From assembly GCA_937928015.1 (NCBI GenBank), contig CALFXA010000040.1, forward strand, positions 1 to 53,187: a stretch of DNA of 53,187 bases, written 5' to 3'. Numbering within the stretch: the first letter of the stretch is position 1; each line of letters starts with the position of its first letter. A model generated the notes under the pieces. It made no database searches, had not been told where the DNA came from, and worked only from the letters and a program-made list of their open reading frames with translations. The position numbers and the translations under genes were made by a program. Positions 31,429 to 39,996 of this stretch are shown piece by piece. The stretch is from an uncultured Anaerolineales bacterium (GTDB lineage Bacteria; Chloroflexota; Anaerolineae; Anaerolineales; Villigracilaceae).

Positions 31429-33585
31429 TTATGGTTTGGTCGGTATACTGAACGTACGGCTCAGGAAAACAGCCATCTGATCGCGAGTGACATTGGTTTC
31501 AGGGCAGAAGGCGCCACCGCCACAGCCAGCAGAGATGCCTTGAGCCGAAAGTTCCTCAATCCAGGAGACCGCCCAATAGCTTAGAGGGACATCAGTAAAC
31601 ACAGTCCCAGTAGCAACACCTGGAGTGATGCCTGCCGTCCTCAACAGGAAGACCGACATCTGGGCACGGGTAACCGGCGCGTCAGGGCAGTAGTTGCCGC
31701 CGCCGCAACCGCTGGTGATACCCTCGGCGGCCAGTTGCTTGATCCACGGCGCATATACACTGGAGGTGGGCACATCGGCAAAGCCGGTGCTGGCTCCCAC
31801 CGCAGGTGGAATATAAGCTGCAGTATGCTCTGCGCGTAGCAGGAAGACCGCCATCTCAGCACGGGTCACATTGTTGGTGGGGCAGTAGGACAGGTCAGGA
31901 GAGGTGGCACACCCGCCCGTGATGCCGACAGCATAGATTCCTTCGATGTAGGGCCAGAAGGGGTTGTCTCCAACTACATCCGAGAAGTTCCTGACCTGGA
32001 ATTTCAGGTTTCCACCGGGCGGCACGATAGGCGTGGTATTAGGATTCTTCTGCGCCACCTGAATATAGTAGGTATATGTATTCGTCACAGAGAGATTTAC
32101 AGCAGACTGATAGGTTCCTGACGCATTATCGTTGCAGGTAATTAGAGTCAAAGACTCATCTGGGTTCTTTGTCCAGACTGCGATAAACGTGTCGTAGTTC
32201 GAACCAAAACTATCGATGTATATCTTGCGATTGGTGGTAGCTACATATTTATACCAAATCGACGCATATCCCAGCCCGTTGGTACAGGAGTTGGCCGTAC
32301 CATTATCGATGGTGGCCGAAGTCGTAGATATGTTATATGCCGAAGGCAGAATTACTGGGATGATTTCCGCAGTATTGATAGTATCGTTGGCGGGACCCGT
32401 AATCGCCGTGAAGGACCACCAAGCATTCGTACCATTCCCTTCCACCGTCCCGACCGCATTGGATGCGCGCACCTGCCAGTAATAGGTACCCGGAGCTATC
32501 CCGCTTAACAGCGGCACAAACGTAGAGGTACCATTACTTACCCAGTTTGTGTCGCACAGGTTATTGTTAATTGTGTCGATACAGTATGAGTAGTTGGTGG
32601 CATACGTGCTCGATCCCCATGCCAGAACGGGGGTCGTGGATTGGTTGCCCGAGGCATTAAGGGGCAGGGTTTTCACGAAAGCAATAGGCGGTGAAGGAGG
32701 CAGCGTAGGTGTCGGAGAAACGGTGGGGGTTGGAGATACGGTGGCAGTCGGAGATGCGGTAGGGGTAGATGTAGCCGTGCCTGCGCCCGTACTAAATACC
32801 CACCAAGCACCACTATTGGCATCCACCTTGGTCGAATCGTCCAATACGGCCTGAATTTGCCAATAGTAAACGTTATTGGCAGCCAATGTAACAGCGATGC
32901 TCGTCCCATCCCAAACGGAGGTCCAACTATTATTTTGGCAGGCGGAGTCGTTTACTTTGTCGATGCAGTAACGATAGTGATTGAAGGTGGAACCGGTATA
33001 TGCGGTCCACGTCAGGGTGGGTTTGACGCTGACGTTCGTAGCATTGTTTGCAGGGGAAGACTTATTGAAAGTCACCGCCATGGGCTGGGGATCGGGTCGT
33101 CCCGGGGCGGGAACCAAGTCGGTGGGATCACTCGCCCACACAGTCAGGCAGGCCAGCGCATTGTTATCCTGGCAGCCGACAAATTCCACAGATGCAAACA
33201 CGCCGCTTTCGTGGTAAAAGACCAAGGTCACGCCATTGGAGAACGGCTTGGTGCTGATATGCTCCCAGCCCAATTCCTTCAAACTGGTGGTGGAGTAATA
33301 TCCGGCAATGTCATCCCGCCCGTCCAGGTTGAACTCCTCCTGTGCGCGATACGCATATCCAGGAAGGTCAATCGTCTCACCGTTCACTTCGATGGAACGG
33401 GATTGCGTTCCAAGGTCACCCCAGGTCAATTGGGGGGCCAGGGGCGCAAGGATTCCATCCGTCTGGATGGCAGGAGTCTGTGCCAATGCCGAATAGGCAG
33501 GCGCAAAGATGGAGACAATCAACCCAAAAATGAGCAAAATTTTAGGTAATTCGTGGATGAATGTTTTGTTCGAGTTGGTTTTCAT
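31429..33585 (-). CDS. Secreted SLH-domain surface protein
   Basis: A 718-residue exported protein. It has a signal peptide (ILLIFGLIVSIFAPAYSALA), then two fibronectin-like repeats with matching YRYCIDKVND / YSYCIDTINN and YYWQIQA / YYWQVRA segments, joined by a Thr/Pro linker (TPTASPTATVSPTPTV). A pre-peptidase-like beta domain (about 405-525) follows, and three S-layer homology domains end the protein (from about residue 530; VTRAEMAVFLLR, VTRAQMSVFLLR, VTRDQMAVFLSR). SLH triplets bind pyruvylated secondary wall polymers, so the protein is likely cell-surface attached. The ATG at 33585 follows AAAGGAAA and opens the signal peptide. Confidence 0.9.
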   Translation of the reverse strand: MKTNSNKTFIHELPKILLIFGLIVSIFAPAYSALAQTPAIQTDGILAPLAPQLTWGDLGTQSRSIEVNGETIDLPGYAYRAQEEFNLDGRDDIAGYYSTTSLKELGWEHISTKPFSNGVTLVFYHESGVFASVEFVGCQDNNALACLTVWASDPTDLVPAPGRPDPQPMAVTFNKSSPANNATNVSVKPTLTWTAYTGSTFNHYRYCIDKVNDSACQNNSWTSVWDGTSIAVTLAANNVYYWQIQAVLDDSTKVDANSGAWWVFSTGAGTATSTPTASPTATVSPTPTVSPTPTLPPSPPIAFVKTLPLNASGNQSTTPVLAWGSSTYATNYSYCIDTINNNLCDTNWVSNGTSTFVPLLSGIAPGTYYWQVRASNAVGTVEGNGTNAWWSFTAITGPANDTINTAEIIPVILPSAYNISTTSATIDNGTANSCTNGLGYASIWYKYVATTNRKIYIDSFGSNYDTFIAVWTKNPDESLTLITCNDNASGTYQSAVNLSVTNTYTYYIQVAQKNPNTTPIVPPGGNLKFQVRNFSDVVGDNPFWPYIEGIYAVGITGGCATSPDLSYCPTNNVTRAEMAVFLLRAEHTAAYIPPAVGASTGFADVPTSSVYAPWIKQLAAEGITSGCGGGNYCPDAPVTRAQMSVFLLRTAGITPGVATGTVFTDVPLSYWAVSWIEELSAQGISAGCGGGAFCPETNVTRDQMAVFLSRTFSIPTKP

Positions 33586-33730
33586 AGGTTTCCTTTCAGT
33601 TTTTGGAACCAGGGTCATTGCCGGGTAGATAGACGCTTCGCGTGTATAAATAGTTCCCCTGCCAGGCAGAGCCTCCGCTCAAGGACTGGCTGCCCCGCAA
33701 CGCGGATCAGCCAGTTACACGTTAATTATA
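33586..33730 (-). promoter_or_regulatory. Promoter and structured 5' leader of the SLH gene
   Basis: TATAAT at 33725-33730 on the minus strand implies a leader of about 135 bases. It contains a strong hairpin (CTGGCTG/CAGCCAG at 33686-33692 and 33708-33714, with inner CCGC/GCGG) and a second GC-rich short palindrome around 33658-33680. I do not recognise a known riboswitch in it. Confidence 0.45.
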
Positions 33731-33752
33731 CACGCAGCCGCCATCCCATATT

Positions 33753-34052
33753 ATGGTACGAGACTGGGTTCCCGTCTTGCCAGCCAGCTTTATCTGCGAG
33801 CCTCCTCCAGAAATTTTTGATGCTTTTCCAGCATACGGAGAGGAATTTTACTATAAAGATGACAAATCCATTGCAGTATTTCTCATCCGAATCCAACGCG
33901 AATCCCCTACGAAAAAGATTAAAACGAAAGGCATATTCGTCCTTTCGAATCTCTTCGTCATCATCCTAAGCCAGAAAAAACAGAGCCGAGTGATAGATAT
34001 CCATATCTCTGGGAGGCCTGTCACTTCACGACTGGAACGAATCCGACAATAA
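33753..34052 (+). CDS. Doubtful 99-codon ORF, hypothetical
   Basis: An open frame of 99 codons between the SLH gene and bioY, divergent from the former. The encoded middle part (FYYKDDKSIAVFLIRIQRE) and the basic, hydrophobic second half look protein-like. There is no Shine-Dalgarno, codon use is mixed and nothing is recognisable. A small hairpin (GGGTTT/AAACCC near 34053-34070) follows. It may be a remnant or spurious. Confidence 0.25.
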   Translation: MVRDWVPVLPASFICEPPPEIFDAFPAYGEEFYYKDDKSIAVFLIRIQRESPTKKIKTKGIFVLSNLFVIILSQKKQSRVIDIHISGRPVTSRLERIRQ

Positions 34053-34091
34053 TGGGTTTCATCAAGAAACCCTAATACAAGGACCCTTAAT

Positions 34092-34664
34092 ATGACTACC
34101 CTTGCCCCCACCCTGTACACCCGCACCTTCCCGCGGACCCCGGCCTGGCTCCGTGACTTGAGTCTCGTCGCCCTTGGCGCGGCGCTCGTCGCGCTGCTGG
34201 CCCAGGTGCGGATTCCCCTGCCCTTCACCCCCGTCCCGCTGACGGGACAGACCTTCGGTGTGCTGCTGGTCGCCGCCGCTCTCGGCTCGAAGCGCGGCGC
34301 GGCCTCGATGGCGCTATACATCGCGCTCGGCGCCATCGGCCTGCCCGTCTTCGCGGGCGGCGCGGCGGGGCTGAGCCACCTGACAGGCGCCACCCTTGGC
34401 TACCTGATCGGATTCGTGCTGGCGGCTTACGTCGCCGGCTGGCTGGCCGAGCGCGGACTGGAACACAGCGTGCGCACCTCCCTGCTGCCGTTTCTGCTCG
34501 GCACCCTCATCATCTACGTCTGCGGCGTGTCCTGGCTGACCGTCCTGCTGGGCAGCTTCGCCAAGGCGCTGACAGCGGGACTCGTCCCCTTCCTGCTCGG
34601 CGATGCCATCAAGTTGGTCGCCGCCGCACTGGTCCTGCCCGTGGCGTGGAAGTTTGTGAAGTAA
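34092..34664 (+). CDS. bioY: Biotin ECF transporter S component BioY
   Basis: A 190-residue membrane protein with about six helices and the BioY fingerprint: RIPLPFTPVPLTGQTFGVLLVAAALG, ALYIALGAIGLPVFAGG and the GATLGYLIGFVLAAYVAGWLAE segment. BioY binds biotin in the membrane, alone or with the EcfAAT module. Ecf genes are not adjacent, so it may share a module elsewhere. The last codons (LPVAWKFVK, stop) are repeated in degenerate form at 37661-37693, on the far side of an AT-rich island. A new terminator follows at 34678. Confidence 0.93.
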   Translation: MTTLAPTLYTRTFPRTPAWLRDLSLVALGAALVALLAQVRIPLPFTPVPLTGQTFGVLLVAAALGSKRGAASMALYIALGAIGLPVFAGGAAGLSHLTGATLGYLIGFVLAAYVAGWLAERGLEHSVRTSLLPFLLGTLIIYVCGVSWLTVLLGSFAKALTAGLVPFLLGDAIKLVAAALVLPVAWKFVK

Positions 34665-34677
34665 GAAATATAAACAA

Positions 34678-34722
34678 ACATGACGCACCCAAAAGGTCTC
34701 TCAAGGGTGCGTCATGTTTTTA
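34678..34722 (+). terminator. Terminator after bioY
   Basis: A 13-bp stem (34678-34690 with 34705-34717), TTTTT tail. Confidence 0.9.
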
Positions 34723-34873
34723 ATAGACAAACGTGCGCAATTACTACGAGGGCTCGAAGACCACCAAGCTGATTTTCTCTCTTCGCAATCTTTGCGATTC
34801 AAAAAATATGACCACCAACGTTATCGCCACTGGCAATCACATCCATTATGATGGGTATTTCCGATTGCTATAA
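34723..34873. other. Short AT-rich intergenic stretch
   Basis: No ORF, RNA or repeat was recognised between the bioY terminator and the end of the GT2 gene. Base composition shifts from GC-rich to AT-rich here, marking the left border of the glycan island. Confidence 0.5.
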
Positions 34874-35707
34874 TCACTTTCTATTATCGCTTAAGAAAGT
34901 ATAAATCATGGTCACAAAGAAGCGGTGGGCATCATGTAAATATCTTAAGAAATGCGACGAGGTATACCGCTGAACAACTCTTTTTTCCTCCTCTATATAA
35001 TCTTTTTTATGTCCCAGGATGGCCGTCTTGGACATACTATGGACTCTGAAAGATGCCAAGTAATCTTGAATAAAGGCGGGGGGATATTTTGAATATAGTC
35101 TCAACCAATATTCATAATCCATTACGTAGTGCAAACTCTCATCCATAAGCCCGACATCAGACAAAACTTCTCTACGCCAAAATGTGGCTGGCTGGGAAAT
35201 ATAATTTGTCACCAATAACAATGAAATTTTACTAAACCGTAACAGAGTATTTTTATATAACGTTACCAGACTGCGTATCTCCTCATTCGCCTCATTCACG
35301 ATACGACATTTCCCAGTAACCCACATAATTTTAGGATTATTACTAAAAAGATTGGCCACTTTCCAAAGCGTACCAGGTAAAAGGATATCATCGGCATTAA
35401 GATAACAAATTATTGCTCCATCAGTATTATTAATTCCTTTATTAATTGCATTGGTCTGACCCTGATCTTTTTCGCTTACCCACTTTAACTCTGTGGTATA
35501 TTTTTTTAATATACTCAGAGTGTTATCTTTGGACAGACCATCCATGATAACATACTCTAGATTTGGGTATTGCTGTGAGAGGACTGAGCAGATAGTATCT
35601 TCTATAAAATCACCCTGGTTCAAGGAAGGGGTTATGATAGTAATTTTTGGGTATGACGAGGTCGAGGCATTGTCAAATTGCTGTAACATACGTTGCGGCC
35701 TACTCAC
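34874..35707 (-). CDS. Family 2 glycosyltransferase
   Basis: A 277-residue GT-A fold transferase with KITIITPSLNQGDFIEDTI at the N-terminus, YVIMDGLSKDNT, the DxD equivalent YLNADDILLPG and the acceptor-side DYEYWLRLYSKYPP. It resembles WcaA-type enzymes that add a sugar to a surface polysaccharide or glycan. It is soluble with no membrane segment. Codon use is AT-rich, unlike bioY and the two-component genes that bracket the island. Start at 35707 or 35689; no strong ribosome-binding site decides it. It is divergent from the DUF2142 gene, so the 76 bases between hold both promoters. Confidence 0.88.
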   Translation of the reverse strand: MSRPQRMLQQFDNASTSSYPKITIITPSLNQGDFIEDTICSVLSQQYPNLEYVIMDGLSKDNTLSILKKYTTELKWVSEKDQGQTNAINKGINNTDGAIICYLNADDILLPGTLWKVANLFSNNPKIMWVTGKCRIVNEANEEIRSLVTLYKNTLLRFSKISLLLVTNYISQPATFWRREVLSDVGLMDESLHYVMDYEYWLRLYSKYPPAFIQDYLASFRVHSMSKTAILGHKKDYIEEEKRVVQRYTSSHFLRYLHDAHRFFVTMIYTFLSDNRK

Positions 35708-35783
35708 ATAAACAGATTTTATACAGATTGAAATTCTGTATGCTAAAATCGTTACAATTCACAAAACTGAGAGACAGAAGAAA

Positions 35784-37637
35784 ATGAATATGTTGTCAAT
35801 AATTTCAAAATATTCAAAAAAAACATCAAACACAGAATTTTTTTTCCTTCTAATTGCACTTATATTTGGATCCTATACCATTTTAGTAACTCCCCTTGGG
35901 GCAGGGTTTGATGAAGATACTCATCTAATTCGCGTCTGGGAAGAGGCTAATTTTATCATGCTGCCCCAGGAAATGTCGGCTCGGAACATGAAATTCCCTG
36001 AGGTTTTCATTGATCTTTCATATAGAAAGCAAGCCTTAATTAAGCCTGAAGATCCTGATCTTTGGAAAAAATATGGGGCAGTAAAAATGTATGATTACGG
36101 ATATCACCAGGGCCCATTAAGCCCAAGATCTGCTTATTCGCCACCACTCTTATTACCACAGGCACTTGCAATACGTTACTTGGGGTTGAAGTGGAATTTG
36201 CCTGTATTAATGGTTTTTTATGCAAGCAGATTTGCAGGCCTGCTATGCTATATACTCCTTGCCTGGCTGGCTATACGCATCATCCCCTTTGGAAAATGGG
36301 TGCTAGCCGTTTTAGCGGTTGCACCAATGGCCATCTACCAAGCTTCGACTATTAATGCCGATACAATTACAAATGGCATTGGATTATTTTTTATTGCAGG
36401 TTGCCTTGCTCTATATCAAAAAAGAGACTTAGATTTGTGGGATGTTGGAAAATTATTGTTTTTAATGTCTATTTTGTTTCTTGCAAAACCAAACACACTC
36501 CCTCTCCTTTTACTCCCGTTTCTCATCATTTTCCCATCGAATTTTAAGAAAAAAGCAGCATATCTATTACTAGTAATTGGAACAATAACCCTTTTTCTAA
36601 TTGAAGTCGGCGGATGGTATATACTTTCCAGTTCCGATCATGTGTATTTTGACAGGGATGGCATTAATCCAATAGGGCAGATTAGCTATATTCTTTCGCA
36701 CCCATTAACTGTTACAAAAATTATTTTTAGTCAAAACACTTCCATACTTTTCCAACAATGGATGGGAATATATGGATATGGTTATGGTTCTGTCCCTCTT
36801 CCAATGTATGTTTTTTTTCTAATTGGTTTAGGTTTTTCTCTATTCTTGGTTACAAATCATCAATATCCAAATAATAAACTTCGTATTTCCATGACAGGGC
36901 TTTTTTTGCTTAGCTATGTCGCGGTATATTTAATGCTCTACGTCTCGTTTACAAGAGTTGGGCTCTTCTACATCTCAGGTGTTCAAGGTCGTTATTTCAT
37001 TCCGCTAGCTCCGGTCCTTCTATTAGCCGCATCCGAATTATCTATTATTAAGAAAATTAGAGTCACTTCCTGGATGGTGATGATCCCTTCAGTAGTCGCA
37101 TTATTGATTTATACGATAGGGTTATTCTTATCCTATCATGTAAATTGTGGAGTAACATACTATAATTTTGAACTTTGTTATCAACCAACCTATAAGAATT
37201 TCTCACCTGAGAATCAATCTCAGCCAATTACCAGGGAAACTATTCTTGTACAGGAGTTTGTCCCTGATTGCGATAATATGACTGAACTACGGATAAGAAT
37301 CAATTCCAAAAATAAAATTCAAACTGGAATGACTGAGTTTCTCGTCACTAACACGCAAAGCAACTCAAACCTACTAGACTTAACTGTCCCAAATACTCAA
37401 TTAGCCATTGATGATTGGTACACATTAAAATTCAGGCCAGAACAAAATTCCAAGAATACTCATTACACTTTTACTTTAAGAGGCACAGATCTAAAAGATG
37501 GAATTAATGTTGTTTACTCACTACGCCCTGAATATCCTTTAGGTATTCTATATCAAAACGGGAAGCCGCTTGACATCGACATATTCTTCCAATATGGTTG
37601 TATTACAGGGCTGCAAAAGATTACAAAAACGCGATAA
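35784..37637 (+). CDS. DUF2142 polytopic membrane protein
   Basis: A 617-residue protein with about 12 hydrophobic helices and the DUF2142 signature near the N-terminus: LVTPLGAGFDEDTHLIRVWEE, a D-E/D pair in the first external loop as in GT-C transferases. Large loops include the YHQGPLSPRSAYSPP segment. The final 130 residues (from about 480) form a soluble beta-rich domain. DUF2142 proteins commonly lie in surface polysaccharide loci, suggesting a polyprenol-linked glycosyltransferase, but this is not proven. AT-rich composition shows it belongs to the same imported block as the GT2 gene. Confidence 0.82.
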   Translation: MNMLSIISKYSKKTSNTEFFFLLIALIFGSYTILVTPLGAGFDEDTHLIRVWEEANFIMLPQEMSARNMKFPEVFIDLSYRKQALIKPEDPDLWKKYGAVKMYDYGYHQGPLSPRSAYSPPLLLPQALAIRYLGLKWNLPVLMVFYASRFAGLLCYILLAWLAIRIIPFGKWVLAVLAVAPMAIYQASTINADTITNGIGLFFIAGCLALYQKRDLDLWDVGKLLFLMSILFLAKPNTLPLLLLPFLIIFPSNFKKKAAYLLLVIGTITLFLIEVGGWYILSSSDHVYFDRDGINPIGQISYILSHPLTVTKIIFSQNTSILFQQWMGIYGYGYGSVPLPMYVFFLIGLGFSLFLVTNHQYPNNKLRISMTGLFLLSYVAVYLMLYVSFTRVGLFYISGVQGRYFIPLAPVLLLAASELSIIKKIRVTSWMVMIPSVVALLIYTIGLFLSYHVNCGVTYYNFELCYQPTYKNFSPENQSQPITRETILVQEFVPDCDNMTELRIRINSKNKIQTGMTEFLVTNTQSNSNLLDLTVPNTQLAIDDWYTLKFRPEQNSKNTHYTFTLRGTDLKDGINVVYSLRPEYPLGILYQNGKPLDIDIFFQYGCITGLQKITKTR

Positions 37638-37657
37638 ACGTGCAATCGCAATGTAGG

Positions 37658-37693
37658 GTTGGCCTGCCTGTGGTATGGAGATTTGTAAAGTAG
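37658..37693 (+). pseudogene. Decayed copy of the bioY 3' end
   Basis: In frame, 37661-37693 reads GLPVVWRFVK and stop, against VLPVAWKFVK and stop at the end of bioY (34632-34664). About 25 of 34 bases match and most differences are transitions. It lies just beyond the AT-rich GT2/DUF2142 block, in the same orientation as bioY, and is followed by a good terminator that may have been bioY's original one. It is therefore a displaced or duplicated gene end flanking an insertion. Confidence 0.7.
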
Positions 37694-37709
37694 ACAAGAG
37701 CATAGGATG

Positions 37710-37744
37710 AAAAGGCAGCCGTGTTGCTGGCGGCTGCCTTTTTG
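37710..37744 (+). terminator. Terminator after the bioY remnant
   Basis: An 11-bp stem (37711-37721 with 37731-37741), TTTTT tail. It probably served bioY before the island arrived. Confidence 0.88.
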
Positions 37745-37788
37745 TATCCTAACACATTCCTGCCACAAAAGCATGTTATCCTTTGCGC

Positions 37789-38475
37789 ATGACCCATCGC
37801 ATCCTCGTCGTGGACGATGAACCCGCAGTCACTGACCTGCTGGCCTACAACCTGCGCAAGGCCCTGTACGACGTGTCGATTGCGGCGGACGGGCGCGAGG
37901 CGCTGCGCCTGGCGGGGGAATTCCAGCCCGACCTAATCCTGCTCGACCTGATGATCCCCGAAGTGGACGGCCTGGACGTGTGCCGCGCCCTGCGCAAGAC
38001 CAGCGATGTGCCCATCATCATGATCACCGCGCGCGGCGAAGAGACTGACCGCGTGGTGGGACTCGAACTCGGCGCGGACGACTATGTCACCAAGCCGTTC
38101 AGCGTACGCGAACTGATGGCGCGCATCAAGGCCGTGCTACGCCGCGCCCACGACAAGCCTGAAGATGAAACCTCCTCCCTTCTGTGCGGACCTGGTGGCC
38201 TGCTGCTCGACGCGGAACGTCGCACCGTCCGCGTAAATGAAACGGAGGTCGAACTAACCCGCCTGGAATTCGATCTGCTGCATCGGCTGCTGGTCAACCA
38301 CGGGCGCGTGTTGACGCGCGAACGTCTGCTCGAACAGGCCTGGGGTTACAACTACGTCGGCGACACGCGCGCCGTGGATAGTGCCATCAAGCGCCTGCGC
38401 GCCAAACTTCGCACCGTCTCGCCCGAAGCCGACTGCATCGAATCGGTGCGCGGCCTCGGCTATCGCATCCCCTGA
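37789..38475 (+). CDS. OmpR/PhoB-family response regulator
   Basis: A 228-residue regulator. The receiver domain (1-120) has acidic pair DDE near residue 9, phospho-acceptor Asp53 in LILLDLMIP and Lys102 in DDYVTKPF. The winged-helix effector domain (about 130-228) has VELTRLEFDLLHRLLVNHGRVLTRERLLEQAWG and the DTRAVDSAIKRLRAKL recognition helix. The ATG at 37789 is six bases after TATCCT with an upstream TG (extended -10), so the mRNA is likely leaderless; a TTG two codons earlier is less likely. The kinase gene starts one base after its stop. Confidence 0.93.
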   Translation: MTHRILVVDDEPAVTDLLAYNLRKALYDVSIAADGREALRLAGEFQPDLILLDLMIPEVDGLDVCRALRKTSDVPIIMITARGEETDRVVGLELGADDYVTKPFSVRELMARIKAVLRRAHDKPEDETSSLLCGPGGLLLDAERRTVRVNETEVELTRLEFDLLHRLLVNHGRVLTRERLLEQAWGYNYVGDTRAVDSAIKRLRAKLRTVSPEADCIESVRGLGYRIP

Positions 38476-38476
38476 T

Positions 38477-39937
38477 ATGCAAAGCATCCGCACCCGCCTC
38501 TCGCTCAACACCCTGCTGGTCCTGGCCCTCGGCATGACGCTGGCCGCCGTCCTCGCCTGGCAGGCCGTGGCCGCGCTCTACATCGACACCCAGCGCGATA
38601 ACCTGCTGGCCCAGGCTAACTTGCTCGCCGCCACTTTGCAGGATGAGCCGCTCCCCGCCAATCCACAGCCTTATTTACAAACCTCGAATGTCGCGCCTGG
38701 GATTCACACCCGTCTGCTGACCGAGAATGGCGCGGTCGTGGTGGGATTGCCGCTGGCGGATGCGACCGTCCAGATGCCGCAAGCCGAGCAGAACGCCATC
38801 CTCCCGACCTCGGAACTGCTCCAGCGCCCCGAAGTGGCTTCGGCCCTGAAAGGGACTCCTGCCACCGCCGTCCGACGGGTACTCGGGAACCAGCGCGTGC
38901 TGTACGCCGCCGCTCCCCTCCGCGCGGCCGAAGGCGGCCACATCACAGGCATCGTCTATCTCGCCACCCCCCTGCCCGTGGCGGGGCTTCCTGCTAATTT
39001 GCTGTGGCAATTGCTGGGCGCGGCGTTGCTGGCCGTCCTGCTGGCGACGCTGGTCGGATATTTCCTCGCGCGGCAGATCACCCGTCCGCTGGAAGGATTG
39101 GCGCAGGCGGCGCAGTCTATTGCGGGCGGGAACCTCAAGGCGCAGGCTCCCACCGATGACCGCATCGCCGAACTGCACGACCTCGGGCAGACCTTCAACG
39201 ACATGGCCACCTCGCTGCGACAGTCCGACGAGGCCAAGAAGGCCTTCATCGCCGACGTGACCCATGAACTGCGTACTCCGCTGACCGTCATCAAAGGCAC
39301 CGTCGAGACGCTCGAAGACGGCGCGCTGGACGACCTCGAAGGGCGTGGTCCGCTGTTGACTTCGATGCAGCGCGAGACGGATCGGCTCATTCGCCTGGTG
39401 AATGAATTGCTGGTCCTCACCCGTGCGGACGCGGGCGCGCTGCAACTGGAACTGCGTCCGCTAGATCTGATGACTTTGGTCAATGAACGGTGCGACTTAT
39501 TCGCCGCTTTGGCTATGCGACAAAATATTTCGTTGAGCGTGAGCGCAACGGATGGGCAGCCTGCCCCACAGATTCTTGCCGATCCCGACCGCCTCGCGCA
39601 GGTGCTCGACAATCTGCTGGATAACGCCATTCGTCACGCGGGGCCCGGGACGGGCATCACGGTCGAGATAACGGCATCAGGCGCGGGCGCGGAATGTTCG
39701 GTCCGCGATCGGGGGGCAGGAATCCCGGCCGAGCATCTGCCGTTCATCTTCGAGCGCTTCTACCGCGTGGACAAATCCCGCCAGCGCACGAGCGGCGGAA
39801 CAGGCCTGGGGTTGGCCATCGCCCGGGCATTGATCCAGGCGATGGGTGGGCGCATCTGGGCGGAGAGCGTCGCAGGCCAGGGGACAAGCATCACATTCTG
39901 GCTGCCGAAAGTTGATGCGCAGTTGCCTTCATCGTGA
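38477..39937 (+). CDS. Membrane sensor histidine kinase (HAMP, HisKA, HATPase)
   Basis: A 486-residue kinase. Two membrane helices (about 10-30 and 173-195) flank an extracytoplasmic sensor of about 140 residues. A HAMP domain (ARQITRPLEGLAQAAQSIAGG) is followed by HisKA with phospho-acceptor His263 in FIADVTHELRTPL. The HATPase has N-box DNLLDNAIRHA, G1 RDRGAGI, F-box FERFYRVDKSR and G2 GGTGLGLAIARAL. It is a complete orthodox kinase and forms one operon with the preceding response regulator. The sensor domain looks like a PAS-like or double-Cache-like fold but is not assignable. Signal unknown; the SIMPL-domain gene 59 bases downstream may be a target. Confidence 0.94.
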   Translation: MQSIRTRLSLNTLLVLALGMTLAAVLAWQAVAALYIDTQRDNLLAQANLLAATLQDEPLPANPQPYLQTSNVAPGIHTRLLTENGAVVVGLPLADATVQMPQAEQNAILPTSELLQRPEVASALKGTPATAVRRVLGNQRVLYAAAPLRAAEGGHITGIVYLATPLPVAGLPANLLWQLLGAALLAVLLATLVGYFLARQITRPLEGLAQAAQSIAGGNLKAQAPTDDRIAELHDLGQTFNDMATSLRQSDEAKKAFIADVTHELRTPLTVIKGTVETLEDGALDDLEGRGPLLTSMQRETDRLIRLVNELLVLTRADAGALQLELRPLDLMTLVNERCDLFAALAMRQNISLSVSATDGQPAPQILADPDRLAQVLDNLLDNAIRHAGPGTGITVEITASGAGAECSVRDRGAGIPAEHLPFIFERFYRVDKSRQRTSGGTGLGLAIARALIQAMGGRIWAESVAGQGTSITFWLPKVDAQLPSS

Positions 39938-39996
39938 CACAATCCTGACAGGCGGCGGAAGTATCCTGTAGCAAATTAGTTACGAGGAGACTTCCC

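Noticed and set aside
31429..33618. Autotransported or phage tail protein
   Set aside because: A signal peptide and three clear SLH domains mark it as a surface-anchored protein.
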